NCBI GenBank assembly: GCA_035582835.1
Contig: JAYKAV010003044.1
Location: 4,630,018 to 4,694,017, forward strand
Reading direction: 5' to 3'
DNA from: Phoebastria nigripes
Taxonomy: Eukaryota > Chordata > Aves > Procellariiformes > Diomedeidae
Length of the DNA: 64,000 nucleotides
How positions within the stretch are numbered: the first letter of the stretch is position 1; every line of letters starts with the position of its first letter. Shown here piece by piece: positions 39,284 to 50,203 of this stretch. A model generated the notes under the pieces. That model ran no database searches, was not told where the DNA came from, and worked only from the letters and a program-made list of their open reading frames with translations. A program made the position numbers and the translations under genes.

Positions 39284-41812
39284 AGCATGACCCTTTATCA
39301 TCTTCAGGAATTAAATACATGACNTAGTCAAAATATCTTTGGGATTTAATACAGGAAACATGTTTAACTTCAAACAGAATGTTATAAACAAGAGGTCTCA
39401 TTCATTAATAATCCCTCCCAGCCTTTGTTTCTATTCAAGAATATCTAACATGTGCATTAGGGCCTCAGAAAAGTCCCAGCAAGGAAAAGTGTGAATATAA
39501 CTTATCAGGACTCAGAAGACTTCACTAAACATACACAAAAGTAATTACTTTCCACATCTCACTAAACTTGTACTTTGGGACAAAAGCTATGGAAATAGTT
39601 ATTTGATGAATAATTAGCATAGGGAAGAGAACAGGGCTCTCATTAATTGAAGCAAGCCTGCACGGAGAGAAGTGACATACAATGAGAATACAAGTGGAGC
39701 CAGTTTCATTTTTCATATATTACAGACATGGAAAGAGAAGCATGCAGTTAGACAATAAAATTCAACAATAAAAGACTAATTCTATTCAACATGAAGAGAA
39801 GCAGGAAATAAGAATCAAATGACTTTTTCCAACCAGAAGAATGAGCAGATATGCTGTTTACAGAACTGCGTTTAAAAAAGCCAGCCATGGAAGGTAAGCT
39901 GTGATAGTGACTGAGACTCATGGAAAAAGAAACATATCCTCAAACGCTCACATTAATCACCAAAAAAAGAACAACAGCAGGTAGAATCCCGAAGTCTACA
40001 GTAGGGAAATTGGCACAATTATGAAAAAAATACAAGCAGAGGTACAAAAAAAAAGTTACAAGCCACATACCTTTCTACTGACCTGCTAAAGGACATTTGA
40101 CATGTAGCAAGATGTCACTGAAAATCCTAGCACCTCCCTACAAATTAGTACAATTAAAAAAAAAAAAATATCTTAGGACTACTAGACTCTGTGCACCACT
40201 ATCTTTTCACCTACTGCACTTGTACAACATCTCAAAACTTTGATGAAGATGTTCAAACAGCAGCCAGGACTGTTTCAGCAGGTCAGAAGAGAACTTGGAT
40301 TCTCCCTAAGATTTCTTTCAAGAGCATATGGTAACAGTCGACTCTGCTCTTTTCTAATTCAAATATTATTCAGACTTTCATCCAGAAGCATGCATTGCAA
40401 CCTCCCCCAACACCAAGAGACTGCCTATAAACAGGAAAGCCCTAAATCCATATTCCCTTTATTCAGACATTAGGCTGTTTTATTTGCATATCTGCCTTAC
40501 GAGAAGTACTTGCATTACCATACTCCATCCATGTTTCTTCACAAACATTCACCTTCCCCAAGTTATCCACGTTTGCCCCTTTTCACTCAATTCATTGATT
40601 TAACGCTTAACCTCTGAAACAATACCCTACTCCAGCTTTGGCCAGCCAACGCAAGAGCAGCCTTAACTGTCATCATCTGAAAGCCTTCCATAGCTTCTGC
40701 CCTGAGTTCAGTTGAATTAAGCAGCAGGGAATATAAAACTTACCATGGAAACTGAGTCACAGAAAACACTGTGAACAAGGAAGGGGGAGGAGGTTTCCCT
40801 GATTAACCACAGATACAAGGGGCAAATCACAGCAAGTTCTCAAAAAATAAAATGGGTTTTACTTCACTGAAAACATGCCCATTTTGATTTTGTTCCCAGT
40901 AACATCAAATAAACTTGTGTGTGTGTGATAATAATAAACCTGCAGTTTAAGTCTCACAAATAAAATACATTAGAAATTAAATTAGAAATTACCTTAAACC
41001 AGTCTTAAGGTAAGCCAGTTTATTTCCTGATGGCTCTTACTAGCTGGGCATTTGANTCACAGAAATCTTTAACTGTATAGATACCTTTAAGTTCATTCTA
41101 TCATTGGGTAAAGTTTCTCATCTTAAGGGTTCACATTAGAAGGCAAGTAGCATAATTCAGTGGTTTAAGGAGCAGTCAGAGGCAGGTCTATTAAGTTTCG
41201 TGAAAATGAATGACCTTGGAGACACAAATTAGATTTCCTGCATCTCACTCCCAGTTTGTAAAAATGAGGATTAAGTGTTTAAGTCTCCTGCACNGACCTC
41301 ATTAGAAGATCTAATGCAGACATTGCATTCCTTTTTATACAAGATGTACCATCCTGGCACAGAGATATCAGTACCAGAAGAACACACAACTATTATTAAA
41401 TTGTGTGTGTTTTGTTCACCTAAAGAACCTGTGGTCTTTCCCNTTTTTAAATTTACTAAGAACAAGGAGCAAGGCAAAGCTTTCTTTGCAGAATGTTGTC
41501 AGATACTGGGCCTTAACCAGGTAGATTTTAAGCAACTTCACCAATATAAGTTCATACTTNTACTTCCATACTTTGACATTTCTTTCATACTTCAAAGTTC
41601 ATACTTCAGTTCTAGATCATCCTGAGGTACGATCAGAGTGAAGCTGACACACCCGAACAAGAGGTGAACCACCTGCATTAAAGCTATTGCAGACAGAGGG
41701 GATGGGAAAACAAGTTGAAGAATTATGAAGGAACACAGGTAGAATTCCAAGAGACAGGTTAAGTTGTTTTTGTGGGCGAGAAAAACTTCCAAAGAACAGA
41801 TGAGCACCACTA

Positions 41813-41935
41813 TTTAAAAAAACAAACAAAAAAACAAACACCACACACAAAGGAAGGAAAAAAAAAAAAAAAAAACCGAAAACAAACAAACAAAAAAAAC
41901 ACAACACACCACTCAATCAAACAACCCCCCCGCCA
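41813..41935. repeat. A/C-rich low-complexity block
   Basis: Runs of A are broken by CAAA, CACA and CCCC, including an 18-A run at 41859-41876. It is similar in style to the blocks at 5010, 23690 and 49348. Confidence 0.85.
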
Positions 41936-43101
41936 GGAAGACAGACATTTAAGAGAAAATCAGCTCCCTTCAACTCAAAGTTTTCCAAGCTCAGAACCAC
42001 TCCTCAATTACAGGTGTAGGAAAAAGCATTTAATGTGTGTGTCCACCCTATTACCATGAAGAACCTTCCCCCTTCCCACATGCCAAGTGCTCTTTCTTAA
42101 TTTAAAGCAAATCTGAAAGTCCCAATTGCCTGGGCACCATGATTTTTTACTGGGTATAATTTCTTGGAGAAATACAACCCTTAAAGCACTTAAAAAATTC
42201 TATGNTGTACCATCACTTTCTTCTTTCATATTCATGATACTTTTCATGTTAACATGCATGAATGGATGAAGACTCCTAAATCAAGGAAAAGATAAAGAGG
42301 CATTTTTGCACCAACACCATGTATTCTAGTCCCTTGTGGCTGTTGGTATCAGCAGGCTAATGTCATATACACACTTGTTTAAGAAGATTCATAATCCTTA
42401 AACACATATATTTAATAACTTTGATATTTAGCACAAAGCTGCTGATCCCCTCATGTCCTATAATACATAGTTAATTACTAACTGAACTTGCCATTTTTCT
42501 TTAAACTGGTTGCCAAAACAGTAGGCTTTGACAGAAACCATCATATTCTGTTTTAATTCTCTATTCCACCACACCAATACGCTCAAGTCTAGATCATCCT
42601 GCTTTACATAGCAATGCAGCCACATAATTATCATACATGCTCAGGTTTAAAACAAAGTACAGTCTTACGACCTGCCTCTAGACCGTAGGGATTTCAGTAG
42701 CAGTATAGACAAGACCTATCTCTGGCATCAAAAGTCTGACTCAATGTCTTTAGCTGCAACTCTAACACTAAACTACTATTCACTACACATTTCAGCTCTC
42801 CCACGTCTATACATGCTTTGAACTGTTTCTCACTTAAAGGAAAGTTAAAACCTCTCTTCACTAGAGCTTCTATTGCCAACATTCAAGTATCTTTTGTTCA
42901 AGTTTTTAAGATATGAGCTAAAACAAGACAANTTGTCAGTTTATGTAATACATGGGTGGTTGTGGAATGAATAGTACTGCACAGACTGCTGACTCGAGGT
43001 ATGAACGCACAGATGAGGTCCCATGAGTCACAGCCACTCTGTGTTAAGCACCCAGAGCCATTTACTGAAGGATAGAAGTAAACAGGGCTGCTTGAAGTTA
43101 C

Positions 43102-43172
43102 CTGTTGTTCAGGGAAGGAACATCGGCATCTCTCACGTACGCTGTCATCGAGAGTGAACACTTGCTGCGTAT
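43102..43172 (-). other. candidate 71-nt exon, unassigned
   Basis: On the minus strand a moderate acceptor (CTGAATGTTAG) precedes a 71-nt segment ending CAACAG before a GTAACT donor. It is open in one frame with a peptide beginning TQQVFTLDDSVRERCRCSF. It holds five CpGs in about 50 bp, unusual for this CpG-poor region and compatible with coding constraint or a regulatory element. I recognise no family. Confidence 0.2.
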
Positions 43173-43530
43173 CTAACATTCAGTAAGTTACACAGCAACT
43201 TATCCTACACTAACTCATTAATGTGCCCCTACCTCACGTTAGGCACAAATATATATATAGGTCACGTGTGTCATGGTGTGCATGATCAACAATCCCCTCC
43301 CCAAGTAGATTCCCCCATCCATTCCCCTACACACATTCAGACTACCATGATTCCACGTACAGAAATCTGACTGCAGGATCACGAGTTTAATATACAATAC
43401 CTGCCTAAGAATTTAATATATACCACTTGCAAGATATCTGAGAGCAAATAATATCTATCATTTTTCAGTCCCCTAAAATGAATTAAGGCTTACTCTAGAT
43501 AAGGATTCATTTGTTGGAGAACTAGGATAA

Positions 43531-43546
43531 ACACACACACACACAC
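43531..43546. repeat. (AC)8 microsatellite
   Basis: Eight perfect AC dinucleotides. Confidence 0.95.
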
Positions 43547-44600
43547 CAAGAGCCATGTCAAACCAAACAAAAGCTTGGTTTTCTAAAATTTTAACAGCGA
43601 TTTCTCACTAATAAGAAATTCTGCTCCTTAATGTTTTTTTGCATAATATATAACAAGAATGTTCCCCCTATGTATTTTAACCAACAGTTATATGAGATNC
43701 CTGCTCCCAGACCAGCTGATCACTAAGAATGCTTCCAAACAGCTCCAAAAAAAAGGAAGATCTGCAGGAAGACGGGCCAAGTGCCCAAGAACTTGTCTGT
43801 TTCCACCCCAAAACAGTTGGCCATATCAAAAAGACGAACATAAAGGAGAAACTGCTCATNACGCAGACAGAAATATTTATTAGCACTAGATGACAGAACT
43901 TCCTTTTTCTTTCTTTAACNTGGTTTCTCAGAGAAAATAAACTTCCCTAATTCACCTCACTTGCCCCTCTCCCCCCTCCCCAATTCCTTTATCCTCTCAT
44001 TTCATGCCAGTAACCTTCTGGTGCGTAATGAATTTCAAATAAGCCTGCCACAACAGTCATCTCTGCAATAACCAACATTCCTGAAAGTTTTGTGCAAACC
44101 AGCAGATGGATAGGAAAGAACTCTTTAATTAATTACATCCCCACTAAGGCATGGCCAGACAGAAACCAGCATTTTAAGTTTTGCTTGGCAGCCAGCTAGT
44201 CCGCAGGCACATCCATGCCACTTGCCCATTCGAGTGTTATGAAGAAGGACAGGGGAACAAGAGGAAGTAACTGGCAACAGGGATGGAGGGGACAAACTTC
44301 AGGACTTACAAGCTCTTGTCTCCTCAGAAGAACTACTAGAACATAAGCTTCATTAGTACTGCTGGTCATGAAAATAAATTTACACTACAACCTTCATTGC
44401 ATGCACTAGAAAAGACCACGTAACATCCATCATTCTAAAACAGAAATCCTGTTACATATTTGAAACAGGCCAAAATTGACTCTCAGTGTCAGGGATTGAT
44501 AATACCACGACAACAATTTTTTTTTTTTTTTAAATAGAGACAAGTAGATTAAATACATAGATTAACTAAGACCTCAAAATTAACGAGCACTCATTTTCTT

Positions 44601-44642
44601 CTTACCTTGAATCTTACACCACTTACCTTGAATCTTACAACA
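44601..44642. repeat. 21-bp tandem duplication containing a splice-donor motif
   Basis: Two 21-bp units with one mismatch begin at 44601 and 44622. Each carries, on the minus strand, GATTCAAG|GTAAG, a strong 5' splice site. Confidence 0.9.
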
Positions 44643-44666
44643 GTGAACTAGCCTCTCATTCATGTT
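44606..44666 (-). other. candidate exon with duplicated in-frame donor
   Basis: On the minus strand a near-ideal acceptor (CTTTTGTTCTTCCTACAG) ends at 44667. The first donor, AAG|GTAAGT, is a perfect consensus and gives a 40-nt exon (44627-44666). A second donor, AAG|GTAAGA, 21 nt further gives a 61-nt exon (44606-44666). The exon has an ATG with A at -3 and is open as MNERLVHCCKIQ, and the 21-nt extension stays in frame. It lies about 5 kb downstream of the CpG-island exon, as a second exon might. This is the best splice-site pair I found left of the island, but the product is unknown and it could be 5' untranslated. Confidence 0.35.
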
Positions 44667-45428
44667 CTGTAGGAAGAACAAAAGACAACCTACATGTTCA
44701 AAGAATTACCTGTTTTTNGGTAACTCAATCATAAAAATTTACTTTTTTATCTATTGAATTTATGCAATACCTAAGCTGATCTACATTTTCAGAGATGCGC
44801 TTTTAACAGAATTAAGATGCCAAACACAAATGCAATCCTTTACGCCTAGAATTCAGAGAAACACCATCAGCTCTGATACAGTGCATTTCATGCATGCATT
44901 TCTAAGAATTTCACAAAAAAAGGCCATCATTATCCCCATTAGGCATACAGGGAAAACTGATGTTTGTACCCAAGCTACTTTCACTTTTCTCTAGGTCAAC
45001 CTACTATTCTGGATGCTCGGTGAACTAAACAGACATTTGTATTAAAAAAACAAACAAAAAACCAAAACAAACACCACCTATTGAGACGGGAATAGTCAGC
45101 TAATATTTCGATCTGTTTGTTTTTTTTCAGTCACTTAGAGCAATTCCTTGCCCCAGTAGACTTATAAATCAAAAGGAGCCAACGTAGTATTCATATCTTG
45201 TTTGCTCCTTTGTTCATACATCAGCCTCTCTGAAAAGAGCAGTTGGGCACAGCTACCAACATTATAAAAGCCTGTGTAAAATGCTGCTGGCAAACCAACA
45301 TAAAGAGCACAATACTGCGTTGTAGATCCTGCTCCCTAACACCTCCTATCACTCCAAGAAGTGGCTAGCTTTTCTTCCTAGCAACTTGCTGGAAACAGCA
45401 TTTCCAAACTGCATCTAATCACACTCAC

Positions 45429-45484
45429 CTCCTTCTGATACCTTCCACACCACCCATGCCAATCTCACATACCTTCCAGCTTCC
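45429..45484 (-). other. candidate 56-nt exon
   Basis: On the minus strand a T-rich acceptor (GGTTTATTGCAATAG) precedes a 56-nt purine-rich segment ending GGAG before a strong GTGAGT donor. Two frames are open, one reading GSWKVCEIGMGGVEGIRR in phase 0. Neither joins in frame to the candidate at 44627-44666, so if both are real this part of the transcript may be untranslated. Confidence 0.2.
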
Positions 45485-45867
45485 CTATTGCAATAAACCA
45501 ACTCAACATCAGTAGAGTACAAGCTTCATTTCAAGCAGCTTTAAAAAAGCACACTAAATAAACAGGTCTCCAATCAATAGGGTTTTTGTTCTGTTTTGGT
45601 TCCAAAATAGGTCTTTTTTTCAAAATATGCNGTATTTTAAGCCTATTGATTTAAATTTAAGCTCTGAGCTAAAGTCAGATACTATGCACCCCTTTAAGTC
45701 AAGCAGGATGATTTGTTTAGACTTCACGCAACTGAAACAACTGCAATATATTTCCATAGCAAAACCAGAGTGAAAAATAGCTGAACCTTAAAAATAGTTA
45801 GTCTAACCAGGATACCATCCTAACAAAAACAAACAAACAAAAAACCTGTACATTGGAAAGTTAGAGA

Positions 45868-45905
45868 GTTGGGGTTTTTTTGTTTGGTTGGTTGGGTTTT
45901 TTTCA
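45868..45905. repeat. G/T-rich low-complexity block
   Basis: Irregular GTTTT, GGTT and TTGG units, same style as 3080-3172 and 47376-47493. Confidence 0.8.
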
Positions 45906-47296
45906 TGGTTAACTCCAACCCCTACCACCCTGTTTAAATTTATGTAGTTGCTTACTCATCTCATTTCAGGATCACATAAGAACTAATTGTTTTCCAATTG
46001 TCATTATTTTTTAAACTAGAAATTAACTACAGTTCAAGTACTGTATTCATATGCCAACAACACAGAGCGTAACATGTTACTGAAGCTTACAGTGTCCTTA
46101 AATATGGCACGTAATGAAATCAAAGCTACCCTCAGGCAATCTTAATGTACGAACAGCTCTGCTGAGAGGATAACACAGGTTCTGCTGTGCCATTACACAG
46201 CCAGTAACACATACTTGCAAAATTCTATATGCTCATAGCACACTTTTTTCCTTCCACTCCCAAAAGTGAAATAACTTCTTTATGGGCAAAACAACTACCC
46301 AGTATGGCTAGAACAGAGAGATGCATTTTGTAGCTATGATAGTAAATTTACAAATAGCGTGTTATTAAAACAAGTCAATTATTAAACTGCAACAACAGAA
46401 AGCCATTTTTCTCACCTAAGCTGTAATCAGCATTAAGAATTACACACACCGCATCTCTTCACATTCGTGAATGTTGTTGATTATTAGCCTTTTGCTGCGG
46501 CAGCACTGAATCTATACCCACAACTCCACAGGATGGACTTCTGCATGCATACAAAACCCCCACTAAGGTAAAACAAACCCCTGGATGCAAATAAATCACT
46601 ATTTGTTAATCCAGCGACGCAATTACTGTTTAAGGCAGGTCTGTCTCTCCTAGCTCTTACCCTCTCTGCCTGAGAAATGCTTCCCATTTTCCATAGGGAT
46701 ATCAAGAGCTTTGTCCAGATGGACGGTTATCCCTCCCTCAGTCACTCCATAGTACAAATTCACATGCCGTAGGACTCAAAGCCACAGAGAGGCAGCATAA
46801 GTATTTCACTGTACCTCTCTGTGAACTCAGATTGTAGCATTCATGCAGACAATAGCCTACAATAATGTTAAAATTATCAGTAGTCACACCAAAGCTATAC
46901 GAGTGGTAGAGAAATACCAAAAAAAAAAAAAGTGTCCTCAATCCAGAGACAATCACCACATTTTATTTAGGTAAGGAAACTGAAGTCATTTACCCCAATT
47001 ATACACTGAAGTCAGCTAAAGAGTCACAAACAAAACTTGGAGACCTCACTATTAAACAATGACAGTCACTGCTGCCTATTTTCCAAAGGATCTAGCACAG
47101 TGGCATCTTTTCCTCAACACCCACACGTTATTTTTTTACCCCCGTCTGCATAGCTCAATATCATCAGCTAGTCAAAGTTACCAGTGAGCTAACTGAGATT
47201 TGACCATACCTCAATAACCCAATCTGTGGAGCAGCTCAAGCCCTTGCGTGGCAGTCGCTCTTTCACAGCCTCAGCAGACGCTATAGTAATAGTCCC

Positions 47297-47366
47297 GTGA
47301 GGAGCAGGGAGTTGGACTCAATGATCCTTATGGGTCCCTTCCAACTCGAGATATGCTATGATTCTA
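47297..47366 (+). mobile_element. CR1 LINE, truncated 3' end
   Basis: The sequence from 'gtgaggagcagggagttgg' through 'gatccttatgggtccc' and 'ttccaactcgagatatgc' to 'tatgattcta' is the well-known 3' terminal segment of avian CR1 elements. The element is severely 5'-truncated. Sequence from about 47215 may also belong to it, but I cannot fix the left boundary. It encodes nothing and sits antisense to the inferred gene. No target-site duplication is expected for CR1 and none is seen. Confidence 0.9.
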
Positions 47367-47375
47367 CAATTGGGG

Positions 47376-47493
47376 GCTTTTTTTGTTTTTTGGGGGGTTT
47401 TGGTGGTTTTTGGTTTTGTTTTGGGTGTTGGTTTTTTGGTTTGTTTTTGGTGTTTTTTGTTTGGTTGGGTTTTTTGGTTTTTGTTTGTTTGTT
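47376..47493. repeat. G/T-rich low-complexity block next to CR1
   Basis: A tract of GGTTTT and GTTTGT units begins ten bases after the CR1 tail and runs into the N gap. Open frames through it in both directions are artefacts. Confidence 0.9.
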
Positions 47494-47563
47494 NNNNNNN
47501 NNNNNNNNNNNNNNNNNNNNNNNNNNNNNNNNNNNNNNNNNNNNNNNNNNNNNNNNNNNNNNN
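47494..47563. other. assembly gap (70 N)
   Basis: The gap lies at the right end of the G/T-rich tract, which probably caused it. Confidence 0.99.
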
Positions 47564-47877
47564 TACAGATGCTGCTGTAAAAACAGAAACATTAAACGAT
47601 CATCAAGAAAAGAAACCATGTATACACTGAAATCGACTTTAACCTCTGCACACTTCCTTTTACTTTTGTCATCCCAATGCATTTATCTGAAGTATTCGCC
47701 CTTGGCAGTAGTTTTCCTTGCGCATGTGCCTCCAGACCAAACATCCCAAAGCTAATACACAAATCTGAAGNGGAGTAATTTTTATTTCAAGCCAGCTGGG
47801 GTTTTCATTTGGGGGGAGAAGGTCGAACATGAAAGAAAGTTGAGAGGGGTTCAAAAGAGTGTACTTCCGAGTCTCAC

Positions 47878-47939
47878 CTCATGTGCTCCCTCTCTCTTTA
47901 CATATTCACTTACAGACAGAGAAAGAAGCAGAGCCAGCA
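47878..47939 (-). other. candidate 62-nt exon
   Basis: On the minus strand an excellent pyrimidine-rich acceptor (CTTTCCTCCTCCCCTCCCAG) precedes a 62-nt segment ending CATGAG before a GTGAGA donor. One frame (two bases in, phase 0 out) is open and reads LALLLSLSVSEYVKREGAHE, starting hydrophobic and ending charged. It lies about 1.8 kb downstream of the CpG-island exon. The splice sites are strong. The coding status and product are unknown. Confidence 0.27.
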
Positions 47940-49347
47940 CTGGGAGGGGAGGAGGAAAGAACATACAGAATGTTTTGGCGCCCTTTAGCTTCTAATTTAC
48001 TATTTTTTGCAAGGTTACCAAAAGGCCATTCCGAGGAAGGAAGAACGAGGTAGAAATCATTTCCCATTCTCTATCTTTCACTTCCCAAAAGAAAAAGATA
48101 CCGTGTTTGAGTGAGAACACGGTCCCAAACACAGCAGAGTGTACGGCAAAGAACAATGAGCTCCCAAGCCCGGGCATTGTGTGCATCTACCTCCTCTTCC
48201 CTCCAGACCTCATCAACCCACAAGACAAATCTCCAAAATCGCTATTCATCCAAACCAGGCCACTGAAATCAACCCCNCTTCATAGTTTATGGTACAAAAA
48301 TCAAGGAGTAAAACCAAGATAAGATATATTTACCAGAAGTGCCTTTATTATTACAGAAATGCTTCCACCCCTCTTAACCACCATGGATTTCTCAATTCTA
48401 AGGGATCAGTGTACAAAAAGCCAAAATGTTTGCCTGGTAATACTAGAACTACAAAAAATATCATACATTGCACATTAATCGGAAATTTGACACACACCTT
48501 TTACAACCAACAACTACTTCTTTTGACACAGCGTTCATTTTTATCTGGTTAAAATCCGTATTTAAGAATGGGCATACTATTTGAATTATGTCACTTCAGA
48601 TTTGTTCTGAGAAAGCATTTTTACTAAATTGTAACAGTAAGAACGAGTGGCTGAGGCTCCTCATTTCAGTTACATTGGTGCCCAAGCAAAATAGTATCTT
48701 TGATTTCAATAATTGGTCAATGTAACTCAGGAGTAAACAGACATCAGACAGTAGCCTGCTGACTGCATAAAAACGTTCTGAGCTTCTAATCTCCAAGAAC
48801 ATTACTGCTTCGAGGAAAAACTCAGCATAAGAAGTCAGTAAATCAAAATAACTGCAACCAGTGTGTGAAAATAAATCTAAGGGAAAAGACACTTCAACAA
48901 TGAATCATATTGTTTTCTTCCCAGCAATTTCTTGAGCAGCCAGTTTCAGCAATAAAGCCTCTAATGTTGTCTACCTCCTACTACTTTTCTGATTCTGGTC
49001 ATCTTCTTCTCACACTTTAGAAAGAGAAATGGGGAAGGAAAAAAAAAAAAAAAAAGAAAAAGAAAAAGAAAAAACCCCACCCCTTCCTATGCTACTGAAA
49101 ATGTTATGATTAAATTCATTTGCATAAAATCTTCATTTCACAATTCCACACCTACCACACATGAAAATAAGTGCATCTTTTAAACACCCAAGTCGATTTC
49201 CTCTCTGTGTCCATTTAAGTTAAATATTTCCCCATCTCACGTTTATTTAAAAGCTTAACAAGTTAAGCCTTTCTCTGAGAACCCTTCCTCTACTGAGCAT
49301 TAAACAGACACGACACTGTCTAGCAAAGAAAAAAAAAAAAAAAAAAA

Positions 49348-49410
49348 ACACAAACAAAAAACACACACCAAAAAACCAAAACCCAAACAAAACACCCACA
49401 CACACATCAG
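49348..49410. repeat. A/C-rich low-complexity block
   Basis: CAAACAAA, CACACACC and CCAAAACCC units directly follow a 20-A run, just left of the CpG island. Confidence 0.85.
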
Positions 49411-49732
49411 CCCCAGCACCCCGCGTGTGAACCTCCCGAAGCAGGAGCAGTCAGAAGTCTGGCGAGCGACTTTATCCCCCAGTCCCCCCCTGCAGACACA
49501 ATCATCCCCCTCCGCGCCTTTCCCGCGTCGAGCCCCCGGCATTCTTCCCGGAGTTCCCTCACCCAGCGCTTCCTTTTCTTGTCTCCCGGACTTATTAATA
49601 CCGATCAACAAATAAATAAATACACCCAGGCTGCACACAAGGAAGGAGGGAAGGGCCTCACCCCCCGACTCCCGGCCACAACAAAACCCCGGCAAGTTAC
49701 CCCGCTCCGCGCCCACCTACCTCCGCGCTGCG

Positions 49733-49741
49733 CTACACCAT
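49733..49741 (-). promoter_or_regulatory. minimal upstream ORF (ATG-GTG-TAG)
   Basis: A two-codon ORF lies 12 nt upstream of the donor in the putative first exon, with G at -3 and G at +4. It could reduce downstream initiation if the exon is transcribed as proposed. Confidence 0.35.
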
Positions 49742-49879
49742 CAACGGCGGCTCCGTCTCGCTGCCGGGACAAAGCGGCGGCGGCGGGGCCGCTGGGCGGG
49801 AGCGGGGCGGCGGCGGCGGGGAGCAGCTCCCCTCTTGCCCGGGCGGCGACGGCGAGCGGCAGGGTCCCCGCGCGGTGCC

Positions 49880-49903
49880 TCAACAGCAGCAGCCCAGGGG
49901 CAT
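49880..49903 (-). promoter_or_regulatory. 7-codon upstream ORF
   Basis: ATG at 49903-49901 is followed by MPLGCCC and a TGA. Most longer minus-strand frames in the island run into this stop. Whether it is translated depends on the true transcription start. Confidence 0.35.
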
Positions 49904-49968
49904 TTTAACGGGGAGACAAGGAGCGGGGCGGCGACCGGGCCGGGGCGGGGGACCGTGGGGAGGGGGGG

Positions 49969-50020
49969 AAGGAGGAGGAGGAGGAGGAGGAGGAGGAGGA
50001 GGAGAAGGAGAAGGAGGAGG
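49969..50020. repeat. (GGA)n / (TCC)n polypurine-polypyrimidine tract
   Basis: About 50 bp of GGA and GAA units, reading as (TCC)n in the sense of the putative minus-strand transcript. The mirror-repeat purine tract could form triplex DNA. Adjacent G-rich sequence at 49920-49968 could form a quadruplex on the + strand. Confidence 0.9.
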
Positions 50021-50076
50021 GGCGGCGGCGGGCTGGGGGTCCAGGCAGCCGAGCGCTGCCTCCGCCTGCCTTCCCT

Positions 50077-50094
50077 CACGCACGCACGCACGCA
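50077..50094. repeat. (CACG)n tetranucleotide repeat
   Basis: About four and a half CACG units inside the CpG island, near the likely minus-strand start region. Confidence 0.9.
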
Positions 50095-50154
50095 CCGAAC
50101 GGGCACCCAGCAACGCAGCCAGGCCGGAGCCGCATGCCAGTATCCGACCTCCCC

Positions 50155-50159
50155 ATTGG
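50155..50159 (-). promoter_or_regulatory. CCAAT box, minus orientation
   Basis: ATTGG on the + strand within 'ccccattgga' is a CCAAT box facing left, suitably placed for starts at about 50060-50100 on the minus strand. Confidence 0.5.
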
Positions 50160-50198
50160 AGGAGGAGGGGCACCCCGTGACCCGGCAGGAGGCCGGAA

Positions 50199-50203
50199 CC
50201 AAT
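50199..50203 (+). promoter_or_regulatory. CCAAT box, plus orientation
   Basis: CCAAT within 'ggaaccaatcggc', 40 bp from the opposed CCAAT box. A TTTAAA element follows at 50225-50230, so a weak rightward start near 50250 is possible. Confidence 0.4.

Larger units (their letters stand above)
30045..47219. other. AT-rich stretch without a confirmed gene
   Basis: No recognised protein is encoded. It contains A-runs at 31181-31192, 36359-36379, 36434-36453 and 41859-41876, T-runs at 30263-30278, 39147-39162 and 44517-44532, a 24-base G-run at 35777-35800, a (CA)8 at 43531-43546 and A/C-rich blocks. Low-confidence exon candidates inside it are listed separately. Confidence 0.6.
47564..49429. other. 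stretch between gap and CpG island, no confirmed gene
   Basis: AT-rich sequence with A-runs at 49038-49055 and 49328-49347 and an A/C-rich block at 49348-49410. The only exon candidate I saw is 47878-47939. Confidence 0.65.
1..49720 (-). other. presumed first intron(s) of a minus-strand gene
   Basis: This stretch lies downstream of the CpG-island promoter on the minus strand and contains no recognisable coding exon. By hand I count about 23 A-runs of at least 10 on the + strand against 6 T-runs, and almost all long G/C runs are G on the + strand. Right of the island the A:T run count is about 3:3. Vertebrate transcribed strands are T- and pyrimidine-run-rich in introns, so the skew supports minus-strand transcription through the whole interval. 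The exon structure is not established. The interval could also include an intergenic part or the body of another minus-strand gene. Confidence 0.5.
49721..50100 (-). other. putative untranslated first exon of the minus-strand gene
   Basis: The 3' boundary is inferred from GCGGAG|GTAGGT on the minus strand (exon base 49721, intron GT at 49720-49719). The 5' end is approximate, set about 50-100 bp downstream of the minus-strand CCAAT box at 50155-50159. The exon would be C-rich, with a (TCC)n tract and short upstream ORFs ending before the donor. I see no long coding start that crosses the donor convincingly, so I call it 5' UTR. The gene cannot be named from this exon. Confidence 0.5.

Noticed and set aside
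47297..47755. Long open frames on both strands
   Set aside because: They run through CR1 tail, G/T low-complexity sequence and the 70-N gap.
49969..50020. Considered as a coding poly-glutamate or poly-glycine tract
   Set aside because: It is a simple GGA repeat in a promoter island with no supported reading frame.
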